Shown here piece by piece: positions 12,178 to 24,322 of a DNA stretch of 64,000 nucleotides (the first letter of the stretch is position 1; each line of letters opens with the position of its first letter). The DNA comes from Chrysopilus asiliformis (Eukaryota; Arthropoda; Insecta; Diptera; Rhagionidae): assembly GCA_964034945.1 (NCBI GenBank), contig OZ035960.1:114679824-114743823 (forward strand), given 5' to 3'. Under the pieces are notes generated by a model, which was given only the letters and a program-made list of their open reading frames with translations, made no database searches and was not told the origin of the DNA. The position numbers and the translations under genes were made by a program.

Positions 12178-13043
12178 TATCGGTTGTGATCAACATAAAA
12201 CTTTCCTCTGCAATATTTAGTTTCGGCAAAAATATGTAAAAAATGATAGAAACCGGTAAAGATACGTAAACACCATTGAAGGAATAAATCTAGGAAAATT
12301 TATTTTCTTTGAATTTTGTTACATGCATTTTTTCTCAAAAATGACTGGTGCCAGATTTAAGTTTTCCGAGAAATTTTGGTTTTCCGAGAAATTTTCAAAA
12401 ACTTAATTTTCCGAGAAATTTTCAAAAACTTAAAGTGATTATCTAAAAACCGTTAAAGCAAAAAATGTAGAAAATTTGAAATTCTTTAAATTCGTTGAAA
12501 TTTTATATCCTTAAGAATTTTATATCCTTAAATCAATCTTTTCCAAGACAAATTTTCAAAAAAACTGTATTTAAAAAAAATGTTTGGGAGGTACCCGGTA
12601 TAGCAAACGTTACTTTTCTAAAAGTTTGCGGAAAACTACGGTTTTCGTAGAACTTATTTACAAAAAATTTCAAGTCGCTATCTCAAGGCGTTTTCAAGTT
12701 ATTTAACCGCCAGGTAGACCGACAGACAGACCAATAGATCGATAGACCGACAGACTGACAGACCAATAGATCGATAGACCGACAGACTGACAGACTGACA
12801 GATCGACAGACTGACAGACTGACAGATTGACAGACCGATAGACTGACCGACAGACTGACTGACAGACAGACCGATAGACCGACAGACAGACTGACCGACA
12901 GATTGACCGACAGATTGACCGACAGACAGATACACGGACATCTTCATCATTTTGATTAGAATGCTTCTATCTGCCCTTGTTCTTGAGTCGGTCTCCTTCA
13001 TGAATACAATGCTTTCCCTCTACAGCAGAGTAAATTAAAAATT
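12178..13043 (-). mobile_element. DINE-like family A copy with expanded GTCY tract
   Basis: This is an inverted, near-complete copy. It begins with 'cggttgtgatcaacataaaa' (the tail end) and finishes with 'ctttccctctacagcagagt' (the palindromic head), with the body blocks in reverse order between them. At about 12714-12935 the microsatellite is expanded to some 220 bp of gaca/gata/gact variants. The 100-codon minus ORF over this tract (Ser/Val/Gly/Leu-rich) is a translation of the tetranucleotide repeat and is not a gene. Confidence 0.65.
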
Positions 13044-14631
13044 GTATAAGAAAATGAAAATTTATTTTATAAATTCTGATTGATGAAAAAACTTCAGGTG
13101 AATATTTGAAAAAGGAAAAAAACGTGTCAATATGAACTTTCCAGAATTCCAGTGAAAGCAAATATATCGACTCATTTTTTATTAATAGGGGGTTTCACTA
13201 TAATTCTATGGGTTTTCGAATTAACATTATGAAACAAGATATCGAGTATATAAGCCAAACCAAAAGCCTTGAGAAAAATCTGTGAAGTTTCCGACACAGA
13301 CATTATAAAGAATCAGCAAAAAAAAAATATTTCAAATAAATAGTAGTATTCCTCAAGAATGGACCAAACAAAAAAGATGGAATTCGATGAACTACAATCA
13401 TCCCAGAGTTGTAACGAAAACGATTTCTGACATTAATAAAGTTGAACAATTTTCTGACTTTGTATAGAATGATTTGGACTTCTCTACAAGTTTTGCTAAA
13501 TCAGACAAATCAATAGAGTTCCAATTATGGGAGACAATGCGATGACGAGGATTATTTTTGCCTCTACGTTTCATGTCACACCAACAAAACTAACCGACGA
13601 AAAATGATACTAAAATCCGACAATCTAGCAAATGAGAACGAAGGGATGGAGAAGTTTTATTTTGGCCAGAATTGAAATGGGAGGACATTTGGGATTAAAA
13701 ATAATTTATTTGGTTTGGTTTTTACTATACGAAATTAAAGGTTTTTGCGGTTGAACTTAAAGCATCGATTATTACAGTAATTTGTATCGCAATCAATCTT
13801 AATTTATCAAATGGCGACAGTACTTAGACAAACATTATGAATGTTGAACATAGATTTAAAGAGGGTGACGTAGAGTTGATTCACCAAAATATATGTCTTG
13901 AGAAATGTATACAATTTATTAACACAAACTGTTGGAAGTATTAAATAAGAAAACAAGACTCTGCAAATGCCACTAAGCGACTTAATTAAGAATGTATTAA
14001 GACCCATTTACAAACCGTATTCATTATGAGTACAATTGGCGCCATCCAGATCCTTATAGAAATCGCCTGTTGCTGCTGGTACTGGGTAGAAAATATCCAG
14101 AAGGTTGGTTATGAAGAAAATATCCAGAAGAGGAGATTATGGACAGAAGGGTGATAAATTGATCATCTTGAAAATGTTTGTATAGTCAGAGTTGTAGAAA
14201 CATTGCAAAATTTTACTAAATCTATTACACCTACAAATTTTTGCTCAAACATTACATTAACACGTACCACCGGGGGCCCGCATTTGATTGTGCTATTAGA
14301 CGGTACGTAACACCAAATATTTAGATCTTTAACACTTTGACTGCCGAAAAAGAAGGCCTGAGAGTCACACTCTCGTTTCGACACAATTTTAATTTTTTGT
14401 CAATGCTGCATAATACCCTGGATTAGCTCCCGTCCGATAGAGTGAAAAGATTTAAGCGCCGCTGCCAATGGGCGAGGAGCATGAATTACAACGCCGGCGT
14501 GAACGTGTTAAATTCCACATGTTTGCTTAATTCGAAATAACTTTTAGAGATTCAGGTCCCCGGATTTTTTCGAGAGTGTAGTATTAGTGTCTTATAGATC
14601 CTCTCCCGCCACCCAAATAATGTTAGACTTA

Positions 14632-15086
14632 TGGCGTTTTCGACTGGCAGATTCAGAGCAGGCTCTACCACAGTTTAGAGCAAGGTACTTTCAGCAGATC
14701 TCGAGCAGATCTCGAGTAGATTTCCAGCATCTCTACTTGGGATTTCCCCTTGACACTGTTCTAATATATTTATGACCAAATGAAATTCTTCTTCACTAGA
14801 TGAAGAAGAATCCAAGAAATCAAAATTATAAATATCTTCCATCTACGATTCCACACGATTTTGTTAGCCTTAACCTCAAAAGATCAACTCAAATCTGACT
14901 ACATTAGGCAGATCACAAAATTGCTCGAAAAATGCTCTTTTAGTGCTCGCATACGGAGTACTTTCGTCACCCGAACACGCAACTCTTTTTCGAGCGATCA
15001 AAAAATCTCAGTCGAACACAAGTTCTCAGAGTGAGCAACTTTAGAGCAACTTCAGAGCAAAAAGAGCATGCCAGTCGAAAACGCCA
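14632..15086. mobile_element. MITE with TTA target duplication (Harbinger-like)
   Basis: The inverted ends TGGCGTTTTCGACTGGCA are perfect over 18 bp and flanked by TTA at 14629-14631 and 15087-15089. Subterminal 'agagca' words recur inside both ends. The length is 455 bp with no credible ORF. A TWA duplication is characteristic of PIF/Harbinger elements; assignment is by TSD and structure only. Confidence 0.75.
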
Positions 15087-15089
15087 TTA

Positions 15090-17010
15090 TTCTTATGAAC
15101 AGCAACTTATAAGCTTTTCCTCAAAAGGCAAACCTCGAAATTTCAGCTCAATCGGTTGAGTGGTTTTTGAGTTAGAGCTTTTAACAGATTCAATTTTGGC
15201 TAAGTTTTTCCACCTGTTTCCCATTCTAGGCGCAAAAATTTTCACTCTCTCTTCGTATAAATAAAACATAAAACTTAAAAGTCATGAAAAGTTATTAAGT
15301 TTTTTTTTTTACTAAATTAATATTTTTCCCGACATCATGTTGTTCATAATAATTTCAATAAAAATTGATTCTAAGATTCACTTCTAGGTTGTCACTGTCA
15401 ATCTCTTGAGATTGTCGTCTGAGCGTATCTTTTATTCACAGCCCATATAAATATACTGTGTGTGTTTATATTTAAAAAAAAAACTTTTCAGCAGAAATTT
15501 AGTAAAAAGCTGTCTTGATCATTTTCAAAAGTGTTTTGCAACATAAAAGGGGCAGAAAAGGTCCAAAAAAACGTTGACGGAAAAAAAGTCCTTAAGTATA
15601 CATATACACTTATAACACTTAACTCAATTTATCATATTTGAAAATCCTCTTTATAATACAAGTTCGTATGAGGCCCATGACAGGTTCTTTCGGAAGGCTT
15701 GCTCGCTTTTTTTTTTTTTTTTGACAATGGTGTATCCACAAGATATACTTATATTCATATACTTGAATGTCATCCACCATCCTCTCAACTACTGTGCAGA
15801 ATCCTTGCGATTACTACCCCCAAAGACAAACGAAATCTCTATCGCCACTCTGCTCTCTGTCACAAAAAAGGTCTACATGCCATTTAAACACGCGATTTTA
15901 TTATTAAAAGCGACTTTCATAGCATAAAAAGGATAGAATAGCTATACTTATAGTATACGATAATAATAATAAGATATGTATCCTTTTGTTGTTTCGATGT
16001 GCGTCTGTAATATACACAAAATACACAAAAAAACGAGAACCTTTTACACCGAAAGAATAGGACAGGACAGCCTCCTACTCATATATTGTTAAGCAATGAG
16101 AATCAGAAAAGGGCCTCCTTGTTGTTATTGTAAGAAAAAATCCTTCACGAGCATCAAAGTATAACATCAACCGAAACCACACAAAATATCCACCTACTCT
16201 CATGCAAACCATATCAATATTTTAAGCCTTTTTAGAGACCTCCCCAACTTCTCAACGGGTATGATTTCTTTTATTGTGAAAATATACACATATGTAAAAT
16301 GCATGTTTGTGCGTACATATGTCTATACTATACAATATTCTCAAATCCTTTTTACTTATTTTTTTTTTTGGTGAAATTTTCCTTCTTGCTCTCTGTAAAC
16401 CTTCAAGAAAAGAATCAGTGTAGCAAGTTTAAAAACACACATTCCAAACGAATAAGGGTTGATTTTTATTAAGGCATCGTTGTCGTTTAAAAGAGCGGGG
16501 GCAGGCACGGAGGGAGGGTAGATTTTTCGTTCCAAGATCAAAATGGAACTCAACAATCCATTCTCAAATACCGGCCAGGCCTAACCAAACTGCCTACTTT
16601 CACTTTTTCTTTCCTTCCTTTGGTGTTTTCTACTACACATTTAGATCTGGTTCTTTTCTTTTGGTTAAAATATTTCGGAAAATGTAGATATATAAATTGC
16701 CCCAAAAATCATTATATTTTTATCGTTTATTATATTTGACTTAAGGCTTTTGAGTTCTAACGTAAAAATTTGTATTAGTGTAGAAATTTTGAGAGTTTTT
16801 GTTTCTTTTGTGCATAAATTGGGCACTTCTTGGATATAGTTTTGAATTTGAATACAACAAAAAACTTAATATAAGTAAATGTTTTTTTATCTAATTTAAA
16901 GAGAGAGAGAGAAAGAGGGGGGAGGGGGGTGAAATTCTAACGAAAATTGGTCTTCAAAATGAACGATAAATCTAAAGGTAAAATTTGGTTGGTTTTTACC
17001 AAATTGCATA
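15090..17010. other. AT-rich stretch, no gene seen
   Basis: Short overlapping ORFs at 15.7-15.9 kb occur in two frames, which argues against either being real. There is a GA-rich simple repeat near 16.90-16.93 kb. Confidence 0.4.
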
Positions 17011-17013
17011 CCC

Positions 17014-17390
17014 TTGCATACCCGTCGTTGCCGAGTTAAGTTTTTTTTTCTAAGTTTTAGAATACGAAGAAAACCGGAAAAAATTGAAAACTTTTAAATG
17101 GATCTATGTTGGGGCTGGACCCCCGACGAACATCTATGCCAAATTTCAGACCAATCGGTTCAGTAGTTTCGCCGCGAAAGAGTAACATAGCGCAAAAACT
17201 AAGTTTCGAAATCACTTTACCCCCTCCCCTTACTCCCCCACCCCTCGCGCTATTTTTCCGTATGCCTATGTTGGAACCAGAACTACCACAGACACTCACG
17301 CCAAATTTCAAGTCAATCGGTTCAGCCGTTTTTGCGTGAAAGAGTAACAGACAGACAGACACCAACTCATTTTTATATATTAGTATGATA
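17014..17390 (+). mobile_element. Family B interspersed repeat
   Basis: It runs from 'gcatacccgtcgttgccg' to 'accaactcatttttatatat' plus 'tagtatgata'. Inside are 'aatttcagaccaatcggttc', a C-rich 'accccctccccttactcccc' block and a short (GACA)n next to the right end. Copies lie at 43.4, 45.7, 51.2, 55.4 (inverted) and 62.6 kb. ORFs on both strands across it (for example 17057-17398) recur in every copy because of the repeat, not because of a gene. It may be a Helitron-type non-autonomous element; this is not established. Confidence 0.65.
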
Positions 17391-19440
17391 TTGTTCAAGC
17401 CATTCCAGTAGTTGATTTATCAAAAAAATTACGGATTGGAGTAACACGTTTGCTAAAATGTTTGATGGCATAGTGGCACTTAGACGGGTCCATGTTGGAT
17501 TTTTTTGGTCGTGCTACTGTTTTCAGCTGAAGATTTTACTTAAAACTGTGAAAACTTGTGAAAAATCTGATTGACATGTTAAAATTTGAGGATTTTTTGA
17601 CGGATTTTCGAAAGCGAAATTAGTCAGTAAGAAGCGTTTTTTATTAGCTTTTAAGCTACTGACCTTCACCAAGCGCAGTTTAACCAGCATTTGTACTGCT
17701 TCACCGGATTTTTTTTTTTGATACGGTCTTTGTGAAATTCTTGTAATTGGCCGGTTTACTAGTTTAAAAAAATGTCATTTTAGTGACTTTGAATTTTCAA
17801 CTATTCTATTGAGGAATGTAAAACTTCCCACACGTCCAAATTTCCGCCTGTTGACAACATGTTTTAAAAATTACAAAAAATAATGAAAATCAAAGCATAT
17901 TTTTCACAACAGAAAATCAATAACAACTTCTCTGATCTAATGTAAATTGTTTGTGATTCTTTTCTAATTGAACCTTTACAAATCCATGGGAGATTTCGTC
18001 AGTAAAGTGGAGTCGGGCTAAATCACCCTAAAACAAAGCTTTCCTAATTCCTTTTGTGTATTTACTTTTAATGTAGCCCCAAGAAGACAATAATTAATCT
18101 CAGTTTAACTTTTTTACCGAAAAAAACAAGAAAAAAAAGAAATCTTGATCCATTCACAATTTGGTTTTGATGAACTTTTCACTTGTTTTTTAATGTGATC
18201 ACATTTTTTTCCCTTCAAACAGCCAACATAGGCCAGAGGCGAAAAAAAGACGAGGCGCTATAAAAAAGTTTCCTGGCAAAAAAAAAAATGATGCGAGCGT
18301 CTTTTAAGTCCAATGTTGTTGAACACTTATACTTTTTTCGTTCGAGTTTTGTTCCTTTTTCGGTTTAATCTTCCTATTAAATTTGCATAAATTTTGTATT
18401 CACCATGGATAAAATTTTATGTTACTCTGAAAACCTGGCATTAAATACACGAAATCTCTTTACGTAAGCATCGTTTTTAACTATAAGGTGGATTGAAGTG
18501 AAGTGGTGGGTCCATCATATACGAATATAGAAAATACCTACCACCAAATACAATATAATATCTACCTCTATAAGATTTTATTTTATAATACATACAAAAT
18601 AATGTATAATAGATTCGTAATATTATACGAGTATACAGCAAAAATCTATGCAAGTACTTATAATATAAAATCTATGTTTAAAGACCATACCCAAACCCAA
18701 ATATTAGCCAAAAAACCGTATTGTGTGTACGAAGAACGATGTCGAAGAATATGTTTATAACACGTACCATACATATATCCTCTGTATTACATCAATAGCG
18801 TTATTATGCCCGTATCGTACATGGGTTTGTGATTTTTCCCACCATAAAGCATAAATGAACTTTAAAACTCTTCACAGTTTTCTGACTTTCATTAATCCTT
18901 GTCACATCACTCTCACACACTCCGCTTTGTATATGCTTTTCAGATTTTCGTCGAAATATCCCAAGGAAAAAGAAACGAAAAACCGAAATAAGAAAAATAA
19001 CACGAAAATAAGAAAACGACAAGAACTATGACGATGACTGTGATGATGTAGATGATGACAATGTTGATTATTATGACGACTACGACTTGGATCCTAGGAT
19101 GATGGAGCCGATAAAAACATGGTTTGGTTGCAAACAGGATCAAAACATAGTTTTTAATACAGCAACTAAACTTTGAGACACAAATTGAAATTGAACCTGG
19201 AATATCAACAGTTCATGTCCTTTTAATTGAATCAACGACTATGATTTAACTATCACGCCTATATACGGACACTAACAGAAATTCACACATTTTAAAACAA
19301 TTTCAAATAATTCCACTTGTAACGGAAATCCCATTCAAGGATAAACTGATCCCTTTATTTGTAAATCAATTCAATTCAACGGATTTAATACACGACAGTT
19401 TTATGTACTGTCAGAAAATCCTCGTGCTATGAAAACCACA
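17391..19440. other. AT-rich stretch, no gene seen
   Basis: No gene or repeat is supported. A GAT/GAC-rich patch at about 19025-19110 would read as an Asp-rich peptide in one frame, but it has an upstream stop and no ATG. Confidence 0.4.
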
Positions 19441-19578
19441 AATTCACGAAATACGTTTTCCCATTCGGTTTCGTCCAGGCCGGTCTAAACGGTTTGAAAT
19501 TACCGCCTAAACTGACGGACCAAGTGAAACACTCGTTGCTTTTAGTTCAACGTTTTCCGAATAGATTTCCCCCGAACC

Positions 19579-19719
19579 ATGTTAGGCATCCACAACGTTC
19601 AAAGTTCGATGCTGGTTGCCTTGGTCCTGATCCTGATTCTGATTTCGGCTCGTGTCCTGTCACAGAGCATACAAAAGACGTGTGTTTTCCACACAGGAAC
19701 CACCAACAAGGGCGAATGA
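19579..19719 (+). CDS. Candidate short ORF with signal-peptide-like N-terminus
   Basis: The ATG at 19579 (context gaaccATG) opens a 46-codon ORF: MLGIHNVQSSMLVALVLILI, then LISARVLSQ, then SIQKTCVFHTG, ending at TGA 19717-19719. The run MLVALVLILILISARVLSQ is a good hydrophobic signal-peptide core with a plausible cleavage site. Its codons (gtc ctg atc ctg att ctg) are richer in C and G than the surrounding AT-rich DNA. The ORF lies in a GC-richer patch (about 19450-20400), which may be the 5' end of an unrecognised gene. It could be a very short secreted peptide, a first exon whose donor I cannot identify, or chance. I do not recognise a family. Confidence 0.3.
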   Translation: MLGIHNVQSSMLVALVLILILISARVLSQSIQKTCVFHTGTTNKGE

Positions 19720-20340
19720 AAATGAAAAGGAAAAGGAAAAGCAAAACGACAACAAAAACCATCAAACAGATGACAATATATGCTCCCTGCTCCAGAAAGG
19801 ACATAAAACATATTCTATACGCTCTCCAACATGAAACACGAGTCTCTCAGCATCACCTCTCAGTGTGTGTCCTTCGTGGAAAACTTGTTGTCTGTTCTAT
19901 CTTCATATTCGGAGCAGCGGCAGGCAGCGAGTCCTTGTGTTTCGTCGAAAGCGAGATGAAATTCGACGCGTGCGCTATTCGATTTCGACCAGAAAACTGT
20001 TTTCGACCATTTTCAAATCTGTGTGATTCCCCGTTTATCGAGTGACAACTTTGACGTGTTGAGTCCTTTTCGCCGCTACGAAAACCAGAAAAAATAGTTA
20101 AAACGGAGAGTAAAACCGGCTGGTGTGTAATTTGTTTTTGTGTTTTTTTTTTCCGTTTCGTTGTGATTTTAGCGGGTGAGGGGTTGAATGTTGAGGGGGC
20201 GGGCATTGGGGAACGGGATATGTTCAGTGGGCTACGGCTACAAGTACAGATAGTATGAGAATAGGTTGATGGGTAGTAAATATGTTTCGGAGTCCCTTGA
20301 ATATAAAAATAAAACGATCAAAGGACCAGTCAAGCTGAGA

Positions 20341-20415
20341 ATGACTGCTGTTGCTGCTGCCGCTCTGCTGCCGCTCTGCTGCTCTGGTTTGCTTCTCATG
20401 TTGTTGTTTTTTTTT
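20341..20415 (+). repeat. CTG/CCG-type trinucleotide-rich tract
   Basis: It has imperfect repeats of 'gctgctg' and 'ccgctctgctg', followed by T-rich sequence. Several ORFs in different frames cross it; none is convincing. Confidence 0.5.
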
Positions 20416-21218
20416 GGTGTTTTCATTTTGGGCAGTTTTTTTGTTTTTTTCTTATTTTGCTTCATTCAATTCTCAAAACGTTGTATACACAATGTTCGAG
20501 AGATGGAAAAAGGACTTCAAGGATGTACTTTATTTTGAAAGGCGGCTCAAAGTATCGGCAAATACAAACAACCAATTGAGGAGTATTGATAAAGGATAAT
20601 AAGAAAGTGCGGAAAATGATGACAATCATTAAGATGTTGTTGGTGTCGCTGTTGTTCTTTTGCCAGTTTTCCGGTATTTTTCTTCATATCTATTCCTTTT
20701 GTTTTTTTGTTGTTGTTGCTTTATTCAAGGGATGTAAAAAGGATGCGATTGGGTGGCAGTTATTGTCACTGTCTCTGCGAGTGCTTTTATTATTATGATT
20801 GCTGGTATTTGTTTCATTTTCTGGACTTTATTTTTATTAAGAAATCACATGAAAAATGGGTCCTAATAAACTTGACTATAGGCATTGTTATTTGACTTAG
20901 CGAATGATAACCACACTCATAAGTTATCATCCCCATTGTTTTCCTGTTGTCCTTTTTGATACTTTATTTTATTTTCCGGCCATTATTGGGTGATGAAATC
21001 TCATCGTGGTATTCCCACCGCTATGCCGAGCCGCTTAGTGCCGGAAGAAGATGAGACAGAAATTTTCGATAGCGACAGGATCGGTAGTACACTGTTGGAA
21101 AAATGGAGTTTATTAAACTCCCGAATGGAATTTGGGGAAAATTAACCATTTTTATTTTAAAGCTTTAATAGGTGCGCTTTTTTTTAATGTTCTTGAGCGA
21201 TTAAAACCATGTTTTCTA

Positions 21219-21490
21219 CACTCAGAAAAATGGAGGCTAACTCGACGACCTACATATGGCGTAATTGGCCTCGGGCAGGCGCGCGTTCGCCTGCATGTGG
21301 GCAAGTAAAACTGAGTTGACCTGTGGTCGGAGAAATTCTGAAATTAAGCCACCAGCAGGTGAAGTAGGGCATTGGGAGCTTGACGAGTTGACCTTAGATA
21401 GGTTAACTCTGACCGCTAGCTGGCTTACAGACACCTCTGTAAGGTCAGAGTTAACTTGACAAAAAGTTGACCTGCACATTTTTCTGAGTG
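21219..21490 (+). mobile_element. CACTCAG-family MITE, copy 1 (TSD TA)
   Basis: The 14-bp inverted ends are CACTCAGAAAAATG and CATTTTTCTGAGTG, flanked by TA on both sides (21217-21218 and 21491-21492). It is 272 bp. The interior includes 'ggcaggcgcgcgttcgcctg' and a strong internal hairpin built from 'ggttaactctgacc' and its complement 'ggtcagagttaac'. It holds four perfect AGGTCA/TGACCT hexamers. A 64-codon ORF inside also recurs at 61.4 kb, but other copies have frame-breaking differences, so it is not read as coding. Confidence 0.85.
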
Positions 21491-21588
21491 TATACAAACC
21501 GCAGCAACCGCCACAGAACTTTAAAAAAACCCATCTAATGGTAACTTATTCGGAGTGAAACTCACCAATACCATCGCCACGACCACCA

Positions 21589-21781
21589 CACGGAGAGAAA
21601 TAAAAAATATAAATATATGCGACAGTGATGTTTTTGGTTTTTTGTGATGATTCCCAAACAAAAGTGGGATTCATGCCAAAAAATAGGAAATTTTCCCAAA
21701 ACTTTAGGAATAATTCCTTATTTTTAGTGAATGATTGCACTGTTCACTGTCTCGTATATTCCTATAGGATTTCTCTCTGTG
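21589..21781. mobile_element. CACGGAGAG MITE with 2-bp TSD (CA)
   Basis: The inverted ends are CACGGAGAGAAAT and (read inward from the right) CACAGAGAGAAAT, with CA on both sides. The length is 193 bp. It has the same CAC...GTG architecture and 2-bp duplication as the CACTCAG family but a different interior. Confidence 0.6.
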
Positions 21782-22039
21782 CACAACCACCGTGATCGAC
21801 AAGACAACCACCACGCCATCACTGGTACCACCACCATGACCACCACTGACGACCACCGCCACCCTGTTGCAGGCAAAGAAAGCTTCCAAAGAGCTTCTTC
21901 ACTTCCAAATAGTAAAATTGTTTTGTAATATATGGGAGAGTTATGTAAAATTGTACACTTTTTGTCTTAAATAATAATTATGTTGGCTGCGAGTCAATTT
22001 TTTTAATTAAATCGCAGAAAACGATGTCGCTTTTAAGAT

Positions 22040-22204
22040 GTGAGGGAAGACTGTTTGGTGTGCATTCATTAAAAAGTTTTGTCCAGTTTTCTGAAGGAAA
22101 CGTACCTGTACAAAATTACAAGTCTGTAGGTCAATGCGTTTCAAACTTATCGTATTTACGAACGGAAGAACGGACGGACAGCCTTGAATTTTTGTCATCC
22201 TTAA
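22040..22204 (+). mobile_element. Family C repeat, right-end fragment
   Basis: The phrases 'aaaattacaagtctgtaggt', 'gaacggacggacag' and 'tttttgtcatcc' match the right part of the copies at 29.5-30.2 and 61.9-62.5 kb. The GTCY-type tract is shortened to a single GGACGGACAG. Confidence 0.45.
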
Positions 22205-22479
22205 CCCTCCGTCTACCATTGGGGTCAATTTGACCCCACAGCGATAAAATTTTTCTCTAATTCTAGCCGTAATAGTTTTTGGACTTTGTAACTTCTTGAC
22301 ATTGTTTCTTTAAAAATTCTTCATTGTATTTTGCTGGACTCTATTGACATTATTGAAGTTTTTTCTAAGCGTACTCAGACATTTTCAATAACAACTAAAG
22401 GAAAATGGCTTATTACCGATTGGGGTCTAATTGACCCCAACGGTAGTTCTATCAGTTTTTTTTTTCGGTAGACGGAGGG
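22205..22479. mobile_element. piggyBac-like MITE (TTAA TSD)
   Basis: The inverted ends are CCCTCCGTCTACC and its complement, flanked by TTAA at 22201-22204 and 22480-22483. Just inside each end is a short palindrome, GGGGTCAATTTGACCCC on the left and GGGGTCTAATTGACCCC on the right. It has no ORF. Confidence 0.8.
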
Positions 22480-22483
22480 TTAA

Positions 22484-23081
22484 CCCTTAATTTATGAGGT
22501 GAAAATCATATGCGTAAATGATGAGGTGGTTTCACAGAACTATATAACATAGAACAACTGTCACCATACAAAGCTCTGCTGAAAAATGGTCCCAAAAGTA
22601 TTTCCCTCTTTATCGTACTTGAACGCATCCACTGAACTGTATAAGGTCGCGAAATTCAAATTCAGTTTGCCGCGAAATTCAAATTTCACAAGTTTGAGAC
22701 TAACTTTAGGCGCAAACAAATAACTTTAGGCGCCAACACCATTCCGAAAGTATATTTTCCTTTGACAGCTCACGGTTTAAACGAGAGGACTATATTTATT
22801 TTCATACGGTTATCTTGCTCTTACTTGACTCGTTTTGATTCACTGAACTGTATTGAAATGGGACCATTTGAGACAGCAAATAGAGCGATCTAGTATATCT
22901 ATGGGTGGTTTCCAATGAACTTGTTCTAATCACATACCAAATCCGTGCTTTTAACTCGGCATACAACACGATACTGTATGAAGGTACTGAAGATTTCAGA
23001 GTCACTGTGCTGAAAACATGAGAAATAGCAAAGAGAGAAAAGTCAATGTGGGTCCACTGGACCCACCTTATCAATTAAAGG
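22484..23081. mobile_element. Second piggyBac-like MITE sharing a TTAA with its neighbour
   Basis: The left end CCCTTAATTTATGAGGTG and the right end (read inward) CCTTTAATTGATAAGGTG are similar. TTAA flanks at 22480-22483 and 23082-23085. The left TTAA is the right TTAA of the 22205-22479 element, so the two sit end to end. Inside the right end is a perfect hairpin, GTGGGTCC-act-GGACCCAC (23048-23066). Confidence 0.65.
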
Positions 23082-24265
23082 TTAAAATTAACTCTTATCT
23101 TGAGTCCCATTTTCTTAAATAGTTCTACAACTTCACTCCAATTTGTTAGTTTAACGTGAAGTGTTCAAATTCGGTTATGTGTGGGGACTGTAGAATTACG
23201 TCCTTTCACATTTTCGAGAGTGTAGCTATACTATATTGACGTAAGTGTCACATAACTCTCTCTATATCGAAAACGAATAATAATAAATATCCAAGTTGGC
23301 ACAGCGATATATAAATAAAATAGATTCGTTACGGTGGTCGTAATATCGCAAGAAAGAACGACAAAATACTATAGACATCCTCAAAAGAATAGTGAAATAG
23401 AATTGAGGTACCTGTAGATTTCACCCCCTGCTTAGTTGGTGTTGTTGCGATGTCTTCTAGGTCCCAAATCGCAATAAATATACAATATTTATGCATAAAT
23501 ATACACGAATATGAAGCTTATCGTGTAGGGTAACAACCTTATATTTTATATGAAAATTTCGTGTTTTGTGTATATGACATTGCCTCCGCAATTTTTATGC
23601 TTGAGAAAATTTAGCTCGGTAGCGTTTTTTCGCTGACATCACATAAATGAGAGATGGTAACGGGATATAGGATGTCCTGGATGATGAACAGAACCCGGAA
23701 TAGAGTAAGAGAAACCGAACAACGTGAAATTAGAGAAGAAGAGATGAAATATTATATTTACAACTTTTATGGTAAAAAAAAATTTACTTTACTCACTTGT
23801 ATATAAATAGAACTACCATACATATACTTAGTATACGTTTTTAACAGTGATGAACAAGTTGAAAATTGTGAAAAAAAGACAAGCTTGTGCTATAACGAGC
23901 GACATATTCAACGCAAATTACACAAGTTTGTCGTACTTTTTTTTCCACCATTTTTATATTAGGTTTAATTTCTTTTTCGAACTCAAATAAGTATGAGTAT
24001 GTATTTCTTTGATAGGGAACATAAAAATAGTTATATCTCCTTGGCATTCGTTAAAAACAAAATTCTACCAGTTGTACCAAATTATTTACGGAAAATAATT
24101 TGTCTCTTGTTTTCGAATCACTGATTCGAAAAAAGATATACAAAATCAATGTAATTTTATACATGAAGTTATTTTGTGTTAAATTTATTTTTGGTATGAA
24201 AACAGTTCACTTTGTATAATTACTTAGATTTTTTTTTTACTTTCTCATTTCTTTTTTGCATTCCT

Positions 24266-24322
24266 GCAGGAAAATTTAGCCTGTGCTAGGCGCTCGTTCA
24301 CCTGCGTTAGGAAAAGTTAAAA
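24266..24322. repeat. Diverged scrap of the CACTCAG family interior
   Basis: The words 'gcaggaaaatttagcctgtg' and 'ggcgctcgttcacctgc' match the interior of the copy at 57.93-58.23 kb. No inverted ends are present. Confidence 0.5.

Noticed and set aside
12699..13001. 100-codon minus ORF
   Set aside because: Translation of a GACA/GACT/GATA microsatellite.
19494..20045. 183-codon plus ORF
   Set aside because: No recognisable domain and a basic low-complexity middle; another frame (19579-19719) and the opposite strand look at least as protein-like, so I do not call it as a gene.
20993..21145. 50-codon ORF with an acidic, protein-like middle
   Set aside because: No homologue recognised and no promoter or splice signals, and its second half overlaps a repeat-like 'cactgttggaaaaatggag' phrase; too weak to call.
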